From assembly GCF_023921805.1 (NCBI RefSeq), contig NZ_CP074197.1, forward strand, positions 186,001-250,000: DNA of 64,000 nt, given 5' to 3'. A model generated the notes under the pieces. That model was not told the DNA's origin, ran no database searches, and saw nothing but the letters and a program-made list of their open reading frames with translations. Source of the stretch: Ruminococcus sp. FMBCY1 (GTDB lineage Bacteria > Bacillota > Clostridia > Oscillospirales > Acutalibacteraceae). Shown here in pieces: positions 15,388 through 21,960 of the stretch. The position numbers and the translations under genes were made by a program. The first letter of the stretch is position 1. The number at the start of each line of letters is the position of its first letter.

Positions 15388-16911
15388 TTATTCAGCTCCT
15401 ATCACTTTTCGAGATATTAAAATCAAAAATACAACAAATCCCAAACTACTGAAAAAGCGTGAAATTTTTGCTATTTCATCAAACATAGAAAAGTCAATTT
15501 TCAAAGTGTAATCTATATCTAAAAATTCCCACTTCATAGGAATTTCAAAAACTGGTGCTTTCGGTTCCGCAACGAGATTAGCAAAAACATTGTAAACATC
15601 CCACGGCAAGCAGAACGGAAATTTTTCTTTAAAGAGGATTTCCGGCAAGCTCAAACCAGGAATTGACGGCTTGTTCGGTTTGGTGTCAGGATCTTCTTTT
15701 GTGTCGTCTTTAGTATCTGTTTTGTCTTTATCAACTGTTCTAATATCTTCTGCGGTCTTTGAGATTGTATCTGTCAAGTCCTGTGGAACACTGATACCAA
15801 TACTGTCAGGGTAAGTGCCAACATCAGTTATATCATCAGCAGTAGAGGGGAAAGAGTCAATACCAGGAATATGAGCAGAGTCAACACCTACAGAGAACAC
15901 ATCTTCACCAAGAAGAAGTCGAGTTAAATCTTGTTTACAAATTGTTAAATCATCACAATTAATAAGATTATCATTACTGCTAATGACATCATCAGCAAGC
16001 CATTGACTAATTACATTACCACCAGAAGAAGTAAGTGTATAAGATTGTGATGCAGAATCATAAGAAGCTTGACAAATTTCGTTTTTATATAAAAGTAAAG
16101 AATAAGAGCCAATAGCACCAACTTGAACACCTTTAATAAGAACATCAGAATAATTACTTAAATAAAACAAAGGACAATCTATACTTGTATCAAAGTTATT
16201 ATATCCAATAAGTAATATTTCAGATAAATCAAGAGCAGGAACACTTAATACAGCGAATTGAGTATTATTCATTACTTTAAAATTTGAATTATAATTAGAT
16301 ATTTGATTATATAAATCAGAGCCAACAACTTTTCTAAGTGTATCCATACCATAGAAACTTAAAGTAGTTGAAGCAGATGTTTGAATAAAAATATTAGTAT
16401 CAGATTTCCAAGGATTTGAAATTGAAACAGTAGTACCTGCGACAAGTGTCTTATAAAGAGTATCAGCAGTTAATTGATTTTTTACAATATTACTATAATC
16501 TAAATCAATATTACAATACTGCGGAAACTGTCTTACGAACTCATCTATTAACGCTTTCCATTCGGACTTTATAACAGCAATAAAACCATTTCCTAAAGCT
16601 GAATCAACTTCAACTTGATGAGCATTATAATCTATAATATCTTGAACATCAGCAGGCGACGAATCATAAAAATTTTGTGCTGCAGTCGATATAGCACTTG
16701 TAGATGTAAATGTCATTCCGCAGCAAACAAGAAAAGCACCGAGGAAAAAAAGAATAGCGTCATCAACTCCGGCGACAGCGTTAGCTTGCACCGGAGCAAG
16801 CACACCGCCGAAACATATTACAGTCATTATGCAAAGTAAAAAACACAGAGAACTACGAAGCAGCTTCTTGATGTTCTTCTTGCTGAACAATGTTTTTATT
16901 TTTAATAGCAT
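15388..16911 (-). CDS. pIII-like adsorption/minor coat protein
   Basis: Expected to cap the virion, bind the host and anchor it before release. The 507-aa protein has a signal peptide (to about ANA, residue 45), a further hydrophobic stretch, a long Ser/Thr/Asn/Asp-rich region, a charged low-complexity linker rich in Asp, Lys and Thr (about 385-415), a conserved-looking segment FPFCLPWDVYN, and a C-terminal membrane helix ending RKVIGAE. This layout, with variable N-terminus, linker and membrane anchor, matches pIII. The start lies within the zot gene (59-base overlap) behind GAGAGG. Confidence 0.8.
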   Translation of the reverse strand: MLLKIKTLFSKKNIKKLLRSSLCFLLCIMTVICFGGVLAPVQANAVAGVDDAILFFLGAFLVCCGMTFTSTSAISTAAQNFYDSSPADVQDIIDYNAHQVEVDSALGNGFIAVIKSEWKALIDEFVRQFPQYCNIDLDYSNIVKNQLTADTLYKTLVAGTTVSISNPWKSDTNIFIQTSASTTLSFYGMDTLRKVVGSDLYNQISNYNSNFKVMNNTQFAVLSVPALDLSEILLIGYNNFDTSIDCPLFYLSNYSDVLIKGVQVGAIGSYSLLLYKNEICQASYDSASQSYTLTSSGGNVISQWLADDVISSNDNLINCDDLTICKQDLTRLLLGEDVFSVGVDSAHIPGIDSFPSTADDITDVGTYPDSIGISVPQDLTDTISKTAEDIRTVDKDKTDTKDDTKEDPDTKPNKPSIPGLSLPEILFKEKFPFCLPWDVYNVFANLVAEPKAPVFEIPMKWEFLDIDYTLKIDFSMFDEIAKISRFFSSLGFVVFLILISRKVIGAE

Positions 16912-17608
16912 TTCGTAACCTCTCTTTCATTTTTTCTACATCTATTTGCTGTTTAGGCTTTTCATCAGAATTTGCAGTCTGATTAGTAGCAGCCTTTTCA
17001 TCTTCTTTAAAATTGAAAAGCGCCATAGTGTCATAACAAGCTGCGATCTTCTTGTTAAAGCGTTTAAGCTGCGTTCCTGTTTTGATACGGCAAGGATACC
17101 AATACTCGACACAATGAAAAATACCTTTGCAAACGAGGGAGAGGAGAGCAAAAGCCAAGTTCCAATTCTTTAAAGCTCTGTGCTTGTAATCATATTCGAG
17201 CAATCCTCTAATCTGCCTGTCCAACATTCTATCGTTCTGAGCTATCAAGATAAATTCATAGTTAAAATGCCGATGATTTGCGAAAAAATTAACCCATTCC
17301 ATACGGTCTTTTTTATCAAACTGTCGAGCGTTAAACATTATGCTTGCCTCATCAATAACAACAAGGGTTTGTGCTTTGCGGCTTGGCTTATGATGTAGTT
17401 TTGCATAATCAAGTAAATAATTAACAGTCAATTTTGAGTTAGGAACGAAAGTAAAAGAACCGATTTTTTTACGCTTAAAATAATTCTCTGTATTAACAGG
17501 AAAATTAGCAATAACATTATTGCCGGATCTAAGCCAACTTATTATTTCTGCAGTTGCGTGGTAACTCTTATACGAGCCGGGAGTGCCACTATACAAGGAT
17601 ATTGCCAT
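16853..17608 (-). CDS. Zot/pI-like morphogenesis ATPase
   Basis: Assembly ATPase that drives extrusion of filamentous virions through the membrane; the hallmark gene of inoviruses. The ATG at 17608 follows GGAGGG; a longer frame upstream would run through a repeat-rich leader. The 251-aa protein begins ISLYSGTPGSYKSYHA, with Walker A GTPGSYKS, and has Walker B TLVVIDEAS, followed by FANHRH and LIAQNDRMLD as in the Zot family. A hydrophobic stretch near 180-205 could be the membrane segment. Family membership does not imply a toxin. Confidence 0.9.
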   Translation of the reverse strand: MAISLYSGTPGSYKSYHATAEIISWLRSGNNVIANFPVNTENYFKRKKIGSFTFVPNSKLTVNYLLDYAKLHHKPSRKAQTLVVIDEASIMFNARQFDKKDRMEWVNFFANHRHFNYEFILIAQNDRMLDRQIRGLLEYDYKHRALKNWNLAFALLSLVCKGIFHCVEYWYPCRIKTGTQLKRFNKKIAACYDTMALFNFKEDEKAATNQTANSDEKPKQQIDVEKMKERLRNAIKNKNIVQQEEHQEAAS

Positions 17609-17627
17609 AATTTTATGTCCCTCCTTT

Positions 17628-17662
17628 TGCGTGTCTGAATTGCGTGTCTGATGCGTGTCTGA
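17628..17662. repeat. Three iterons TGCGTGTCTGA in the zot leader
   Basis: The 11-mer occurs at 17628-17638, 17641-17651 and 17652-17662. Its complement core TCAGACACG reappears at 19143-19151 upstream of the ssDNA-binding gene. Iterated sites in both phage gaps suggest a Rep or regulator binding site. Confidence 0.65.
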
Positions 17663-17692
17663 AAAAACTTTTGAAAAAAAGCTCCTGCGGAG

Positions 17693-17809
17693 GTCTTGAC
17701 TCTCCAAAAGCAAATGATAGCTTTAAGTCGCCGAGCAACTCAAAAGCTAAAACTCATTTTAAGTCACTCGGCTTAAACATTTTATCATTTGCTTTTGGAG
17801 AGTAAAGAC
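17693..17809. other. 27-bp inverted repeat forming a long hairpin in the phage
   Basis: The arms 17693-17719 and 17783-17809 match over 27 bases with one mismatch; the innermost 20 are perfect, beginning CTCTCCAAAAG. A second pairing, GCCGAG with CTCGGC, extends the stem inward. It lies in the 347-base gap between the zot start and the coat-protein terminator. Long imperfect hairpins of this kind mark packaging signals or replication origins in filamentous phages; this site and 15032-15125 are the two candidates. Confidence 0.65.
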
Positions 17810-17900
17810 TAAACTTTTTTTAAAAACTTTTTTCAGAGAATAGATACATCAGATTTCCGAAGTTGCCTACGGCGTGCCTCACAATCTAAAAGCTAAAACA

Positions 17901-17933
17901 AAAATAGGAGCAGGGCATTAAAACCCTGCCCCT
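17901..17933 (-). terminator. Terminator after the major coat gene
   Basis: On the minus strand GGGGCAGGG pairs with CCCTGCTCC and TATTTTTGTTTT follows. Filamentous phages place a central terminator just after gene VIII so that coat protein is made in excess; the position here is the same. Confidence 0.85.
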
Positions 17934-17955
17934 AAATTTGATTGAGAGGTACATT

Positions 17956-18261
17956 TTAAGAAGCTTTACCGAGGAGCTTTTTAACAAAGCCGATACCTTT
18001 GGTGACAGCAACAACTACACCAAAGATAGCAAGAGCGGTAGGAATAGCAGCTACAATGAACTGCAAAATGTTACCCTGAACATTAGTTAAAGCGTCAGTA
18101 AATGAAGTCAACGCAGTTTGTAACGCATTGTCAGATGAAACAGATGTTCCAGCCTCTGCAGCAAAACAGTTAATAGCTGACATAGCCATCATTACTGCGG
18201 CAGTTGCCATTACCGAAAGCTTTTTCTTATGCTTGCACACAAAATTTTTGATTTTTCCCAT
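17956..18261 (-). CDS. pVIII-like major coat protein precursor
   Basis: The ATG at 18261 follows AAGGAG. The 101-aa precursor has a Lys-rich N-terminus, a hydrophobic signal core and a cleavage region around CFAAEAG (about 30-36). The mature part of about 65-70 residues is acidic/polar, then has a hydrophobic helix (FIVAAIPTALAIFGVVVAV) and a basic end (VKKLLGKAS). This three-part arrangement is the hallmark of filamentous phage major coat proteins. It is followed by a strong terminator and preceded by three tiny membrane-protein genes. Confidence 0.85.
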   Translation of the reverse strand: MGKIKNFVCKHKKKLSVMATAAVMMAMSAINCFAAEAGTSVSSDNALQTALTSFTDALTNVQGNILQFIVAAIPTALAIFGVVVAVTKGIGFVKKLLGKAS

Positions 18262-18291
18262 TTTTTTAACTCCTTCCATAGATTTTATGTA

Positions 18292-18408
18292 TTAAGCCAT
18301 TTTTATGAGCTTGTAAGCACTATAAATGGCATAACCAATTAATGAAGTTATTACATACGAAGAAAACCCAACACATAAACCAGTAAGAAAATAAGGAACA
18401 ATATTCAT
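18292..18408 (-). CDS. 38-aa membrane protein, pVII/pIX-like candidate
   Basis: The frame begins MNIVPYFLTGLC and ends YKLIKMA. It is one hydrophobic helix with a short basic end. GGAAGTGG precedes the ATG, and the start is one base after the stop of the previous small gene (TAAT-ATG). Phage f1/M13 genes VII and IX encode coat proteins of about 32-33 aa just upstream of gene VIII; this gene has the same size and place. Confidence 0.65.
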   Translation of the reverse strand: MNIVPYFLTGLCVGFSSYVITSLIGYAIYSAYKLIKMA

Positions 18409-18409
18409 A

Positions 18410-18550
18410 TTACCACTTCCAAAAGCTAAACGCTCTTCCTAACGATATTCCGATAACAACGGCTATTGAAGCGACTATTGCAATAGTGCTAAATGTTATT
18501 AAATCGTTTTGATATTGAAGAGAGTTATATATTTCATCAATCGTTGACAT
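18410..18550 (-). CDS. 46-aa membrane protein, pVII/pIX-like candidate
   Basis: The frame begins MSTIDEIYNSLQYQND, has a hydrophobic middle (TIAIVASIAVVIGISL) and ends in GRAFSFWKW. The N-terminus is acidic and the end is basic/aromatic, like a minor coat protein. It overlaps the 56-aa frame upstream by 14 bases and couples to the 38-aa frame downstream by TAAT-ATG. Confidence 0.6.
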   Translation of the reverse strand: MSTIDEIYNSLQYQNDLITFSTIAIVASIAVVIGISLGRAFSFWKW

Positions 18551-18707
18551 TTGTATCATCACCTGCAAGAGTTGACATTACAGCGTCTTTGAATTGACAC
18601 TTTTTGCAAATTTCTTCATCACCGGGGCGGAATTTTTCTCCGTGTTTTTTAATCAGGTAGTTGCATAAGAGCATTAAGCAACAACCGAGTGCAAAACCTG
18701 TCAGCAT
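18537..18707 (-). CDS. 56-aa membrane protein with CxxC
   Basis: The frame begins MLTGFALGCCLMLLC, a hydrophobic anchor, then a charged tail with EEICKKCQFKDAV (CxxC). It starts one base after the stop of the ssDNA-binding gene (TAAT-ATG) with GGGGGTTG upstream. It is the first of three coupled tiny genes between the ssDNA-binding protein and the major coat protein. Function unknown; the CxxC could bind metal or form a disulfide. Confidence 0.6.
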   Translation of the reverse strand: MLTGFALGCCLMLLCNYLIKKHGEKFRPGDEEICKKCQFKDAVMSTLAGDDTNVND

Positions 18708-18708
18708 A

Positions 18709-18996
18709 TTACAACCCCCATACTGCAGTGAATGCGTTTAGTGTTTCTTCGTCAACATTTTCAACTTCATTGATAAGAATACACTTCTTTTTGTCATCGA
18801 AGTACAGATTAACAAAAGAGCCGAGTTTAACATTTTCGAGGACTTGAGCATCTCTGACTTTTACTTCTTCGGCTTTAAGTCCTGTTGTGTCATCTGACTG
18901 ATAGAGAACTGAAAGTCTGTAATATTCAATGCGTTCTCCTTGCTCTGTGACGAAATCACCTGAACGGTAGCCTACTATCATTTTTACATCATTCAT
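18709..18996 (-). CDS. Phage ssDNA-binding protein candidate (pV-like)
   Basis: The 95-aa protein has no membrane segment and reads as alternating short strands (KMIVGYRSGDF, YYRLSVLYQSDD, LGSFVNLYFDDKKKCILI), compatible with an OB-like fold. AAGGAGG precedes the ATG. By position, upstream of the small coat genes, it corresponds to gene V, which coats the single-stranded phage DNA before packaging. The assignment rests on size, fold pattern and order, not on a recognised signature. Confidence 0.6.
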   Translation of the reverse strand: MNDVKMIVGYRSGDFVTEQGERIEYYRLSVLYQSDDTTGLKAEEVKVRDAQVLENVKLGSFVNLYFDDKKKCILINEVENVDEETLNAFTAVWGL

Positions 18997-19196
18997 TTTG
19001 TTGCCTCCTTGTTTGAAATTTTTATTTTATATTATAGGGACATTCGGAAAGTGTTTATAGTAATTCGACAGTGGACCCCTGACACGTAATTTAATCTGAC
19101 TTCATGACATTAATATTTATCTCGTGATTTTCACACGCATGTTCAGACACGTTCTAAGTCACTTTTTTATGTGTCCTAAACCGAATGTTATGTAAA
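18997..19196 (-). promoter_or_regulatory. Phage leader region with -10 box and short repeats
   Basis: A minus-strand TATAAT lies at 19031-19036, 35 bases upstream of the ssDNA-binding gene start; the -35 is poor, so it may need an activator. The gap also holds ACATTCGG (19039-19046) mirrored by CCGAATGT near 19181-19188 and copies of GACACGT around 19081 and 19147. It may be a promoter region, part of the origin, or both. Confidence 0.45.
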
Positions 19197-19484
19197 TTAA
19201 TTAAAAAATGATAATTCTTTCAGAAAGTCGAAATTAACAACCTTATTGAAAACTTCTGAATTATCATATGTACGCTTGCATCTTAAAAAGATTTTACCTG
19301 CGCAAGGAAAAAGGCGGAAGCTATAAGAATTGCACTCAAAAATGAATAATGATTCACGATTTAATTTAGAATACGAAAATTCTAACATTTTCTTTCCTGA
19401 AATAAGTTCAGGACAAACAGTATTACATAATTTGAACATTTTTGATTTTGTTACATTAAATTTTAATTCTTTCTCTTTAAGCAT
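19197..19484 (-). CDS. Unknown phage protein, 95 aa, first gene of the lytic operon
   Basis: AAAGGGGA precedes the ATG at 19484. The product begins MLKEKELKFNVTKSK, is rich in Lys, Phe and Cys (five Cys), and has no signal peptide. I do not recognise it. It is the first gene behind the repressor-controlled promoter, where phages often place replication or regulatory functions. Confidence 0.6.
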   Translation of the reverse strand: MLKEKELKFNVTKSKMFKLCNTVCPELISGKKMLEFSYSKLNRESLFIFECNSYSFRLFPCAGKIFLRCKRTYDNSEVFNKVVNFDFLKELSFFN

Positions 19485-19508
19485 TTTTTATGTCCCCTTT
19501 TAAATCCG

Positions 19509-19564
19509 ATAGTTCATATTGAACTATTTTATTATATTATAATTCAAAATGAACTATTTGTCAA
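19509..19564 (-). promoter_or_regulatory. Repressor-controlled lytic promoter with two operators
   Basis: On the minus strand TTGACA (19559-19564), exactly 17 bases and TATAAT (19536-19541) form a perfect consensus promoter. Operator 1 is ATAGTTCA-TAT-TGAACTAT (19509-19527), just downstream of the start site; operator 2 is ATAATTCA-AAA-TGAACTAT (19539-19557), inside the spacer. Their centres are 30 bases apart, about three helical turns, suggesting cooperative repressor binding. Operator 2 also abuts the promoter region of the divergent repressor gene. Confidence 0.85.
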
Positions 19565-19627
19565 TATATTTCAGCAAAAAGTGATAAAATATAACTGATA
19601 TTTTATAGAATTTTGCGAGGAATTTTT

Positions 19628-19906
19628 ATGAAATTTAACGAAATTATAAAAGCTTTAAGAGAAGATGCAGATTTAACACAATCTGAATTAGCTAAAGAAT
19701 TTAATGTAAACCAAATCACAATATCACAATATGAAAGAGGAACAAGACAGATTTCATTAGATATGTTGATTAACTATGCAAAAAAATTTAATGTTAGCAC
19801 TGATTATATTTTAGGACTAACTAAAAATCCAACACCAAATTATGATATTAAAAACCAATTAAATATATCGGGTCAGAATAAAATACATAAAATTGAAATG
19901 AAGTGA
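19628..19906 (+). CDS. HTH (XRE/Cro-CI type) prophage repressor
   Basis: The ATG at 19628 follows GCGAGG. The 92-aa protein has a Cro/CI helix-turn-helix (about 5-60: LREDADLTQSELAKEFNVN then TISQYERGTRQISLDMLI), ends that domain at VSTDYILGLTKNP and has a short polar tail with no peptidase or dimer domain. It is divergent from the lytic operon and the two TTCA-n3-TGAA palindromes between them are its likely operators. The lack of an autocleavage domain argues against direct RecA-dependent induction. Confidence 0.88.
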   Translation: MKFNEIIKALREDADLTQSELAKEFNVNQITISQYERGTRQISLDMLINYAKKFNVSTDYILGLTKNPTPNYDIKNQLNISGQNKIHKIEMK

Positions 19907-19915
19907 GGTATTAAC

Positions 19916-20098
19916 ATGGAACAAACAACAATAGCAGATTATAATGAACAAATACAACAGGCTTTTAGTGACGGACTAAATAGCGGACTATCACAAGGAT
20001 TTGAAATAATAATGCCATATGTAATTGGTGCAGTAGTTATTGTGTTAATTGGTACAATTATTAAAGCATTATTTAAAAAAACTACTAAAAGAAAATAA
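19916..20098 (+). CDS. 60-aa membrane protein of the lysogeny module
   Basis: It follows the repressor stop by nine bases behind GTGAGG and is probably cotranscribed with it. The protein has a polar, acidic N-terminus (MEQTTIADYNEQIQQAF), one membrane helix (IIMPYVIGAVVIVLIGTIIK) and a strongly basic end (LFKKTTKRK), with no signal peptide. Expression with the repressor suggests a role in the lysogen, such as superinfection exclusion. The layout also resembles a leaderless major coat protein as in phage Pf3, which is the alternative reading. Confidence 0.7.
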   Translation: MEQTTIADYNEQIQQAFSDGLNSGLSQGFEIIMPYVIGAVVIVLIGTIIKALFKKTTKRK

Positions 20099-20107
20099 AA
20101 ATTCAAA

Positions 20108-20392
20108 CTTTTAATCAAGGTGTCCGGAGTTCGAATCTCCGATGGGTCACCATAAAGCCGCAAGGTACAATGCCTTTGCGGCTTTACTTATATAAATGTA
20201 AAAGACACTGTCGGTAATTTGCACAAACAACTTTTTAAGTTGCGCTAATCAGAATAAGCGTTTTACACAAAAATTATATATTGGGCTGTCGCCAAGCGGT
20301 AAGGCAACGGACTTTGACTCCGTCACCCGTGGGTTCGAATCCCGCCAGCCCAGCCATAAGCACCGATTTTTGAAGTTGGTGCTTTTCTTTTT
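20108..20392 (+). repeat. 285-bp direct repeat, copy 2 (tRNA-Lys 3' half and tRNA-Gln)
   Basis: Same content and order as 12819-13103, including the 45-bp tRNA-Lys 3' half at 20108-20152. A few substitutions (for example near 20209 and 20238) separate the copies, so they are not a very recent duplication. Downstream sequence again continues into an integrase B tail once the ISL3 element is removed. Confidence 0.9.
20282..20356 (+). tRNA. tRNA-Gln (anticodon UUG), copy 2
   Basis: Identical in all 75 bases to the gene at 12993-13067, with complete cloverleaf arms and encoded CCA. Confidence 0.93.
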
Positions 20393-20407
20393 GGAGTGTT
20401 AAAAAAT

Positions 20408-21803
20408 GGCTCTATGTCAATAGTTGGGGTAAACCCGAAAAAGAAGAATTGAAACGAACAAGCGATAGTAAATCAAGCTATCGCTTGTTTTTGCATTTGG
20501 TGAGAAAACATATGTAAAATACGGTTACGGAAACGCTTAAAATTTCTGTAACCATAAGCATTACGCTTAAGTACCTTAATCTTGTTGTTGCAGCCTTCGG
20601 TAAAACCGTTGGTGATAGCAGAAGAAAAAGAATTCAGAATACCTGGAAGCCAATTGAGCATAGAGTTAGCACATTTTACAAATTGTGCAATACCACAGTC
20701 TAAAGCAGAATTTATCCAATCAGAAAAAGCTGTTTTTGCAGACTGTCGGTCTTTGCAATCAAGGATTTTAAGGAAATCCTCTTTGTAAAAATGAGCAGTA
20801 GAAAGAGTTGGAGAAGTAAAAAGCATAACATTTACCTGTTGTTTTTGTTCGTCAGAAAGGAGGTCAAATCTTTTTAGTAAAAGCTGTCTTGATTGCTTGA
20901 AGTATCTGCGATGAGATTTGCTGAATTTCTTTTGTTCCTGCTTACGAACAGCCTCAAAAGCCCAGATAACTTGCCGTATCCAATGGTATTTATCAACAAT
21001 CTGTGAGGCATTTTTAAACCACACAGAAGAAATATTAGAGTAGGGTTTCCACATATCACTGACAAAAAACTGAACCTTGTCACGCTGTGACTTATCAAAA
21101 TGGTTAAAATACTCAGTTAGGAAATGCGCATATCTTTTTGGAAGAATGTCCAAAACAACCTTGTTGACAGGATCGGTGAGAATACATTGATACTTTTCAC
21201 TGTTCGTATTGCCTTTAAATTCATCAATAGAAATAGCAGATGGGAGCTTTTTAGGAGCGTAGGAAACTAAATCAAAAACCCTGATTACGGAGCTTACAGA
21301 GAGGTTAACCTCTCTTGCAACGCTTGAAAAAGAAACTTCATTTCTCAATTTGTCAATGATATACAAAGACAATCTGTTAGTCATACGATGATAACGAGGG
21401 AGGAAATCGACATTTTCAGGGAAACGCTTGCCACAGGAGCAACGATATCGACGCTTATAAAGATGAATAAAGATGTGCTTGCCAAAGGCAGGAATATCCT
21501 TTATAGGCTGTTCACGATAATCGTGAACCTTATCAGTTAAATTGCCACAGCAAGGACATTTGTGAGGTTTTCGTTTTAACCGGCAGTTAATATGGATTGA
21601 ATTATCAATTTCTTCAATTTTTTCTATATCAACATCTTGCAATCCTAAGAGTTTTTCGGTAAAATATTTGTAGAGCATATTTGTTCCTCCGTTTCTGGTT
21701 TCTAGTCAATTCCATTTTAACGGATTTTAGACAAATATGCTCTACTTTTTTTAAAATTATTTTTGTAGGATCTATTTGTTACCCCAACATTTATTATAGA
21801 GCC
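20408..21803 (-). mobile_element. ISL3-family insertion sequence, complete
   Basis: The ends are inverted repeats beginning GGCTCTAT and sharing TTGGGGTAA further in (about 25 bp). The flanks carry an exact 8-bp target duplication TAAAAAAT at 20400-20407 and 21804-21811, the usual length for ISL3. The element inserted between the second tRNA-Gln and the second integrase tail. Confidence 0.93.
20473..21678 (-). CDS. ISL3-family transposase
   Basis: The 401-aa protein has the N-terminal zinc-finger motif CPCCGNLTDKVHDYR and a second Cys pair in YRCSCGKRF, an HTH (SFSSVAREVNLSVSSVIR), and a DDE domain with IDEFKG, VSDMWKPY and a late Glu in TNGFTEGCNNKIKVLKR. The gene looks intact and fills the element. 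AGGAGG precedes the start. Confidence 0.95.
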   Translation of the reverse strand: MLYKYFTEKLLGLQDVDIEKIEEIDNSIHINCRLKRKPHKCPCCGNLTDKVHDYREQPIKDIPAFGKHIFIHLYKRRYRCSCGKRFPENVDFLPRYHRMTNRLSLYIIDKLRNEVSFSSVAREVNLSVSSVIRVFDLVSYAPKKLPSAISIDEFKGNTNSEKYQCILTDPVNKVVLDILPKRYAHFLTEYFNHFDKSQRDKVQFFVSDMWKPYSNISSVWFKNASQIVDKYHWIRQVIWAFEAVRKQEQKKFSKSHRRYFKQSRQLLLKRFDLLSDEQKQQVNVMLFTSPTLSTAHFYKEDFLKILDCKDRQSAKTAFSDWINSALDCGIAQFVKCANSMLNWLPGILNSFSSAITNGFTEGCNNKIKVLKRNAYGYRNFKRFRNRILHMFSHQMQKQAIA

Positions 21804-21819
21804 TAAAAAATCAAGGTGT

Positions 21820-21960
21820 CTAAGTCAAGGTGTCTAAATGACTATCAAACTTATTATTCACTAATTGCATTTGTGCAGCCAAATGAATATATATTTGAGT
21901 GATTGAGATAGAACTATGACCGAGTAGAACCCTGAGGACTTCAAGATTACCGCCCTGGAT
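21820..21960 (-). pseudogene. Integrase B remnant (C-terminal 46 codons)
   Basis: From IQGGNLEVLRVLLGHSS to the stop, this matches the C-terminal end of integrase B with a single residue change (AAQ for ATQ). It stops being homologous exactly at the left end of the IS256-type element. It belongs to a second, destroyed prophage copy in tandem with the first. Confidence 0.9.

Noticed and set aside
16853..17608. Zonula occludens toxin activity
   Set aside because: The Zot-like protein is the phage assembly ATPase; nothing in the sequence shows a secreted toxin fragment.
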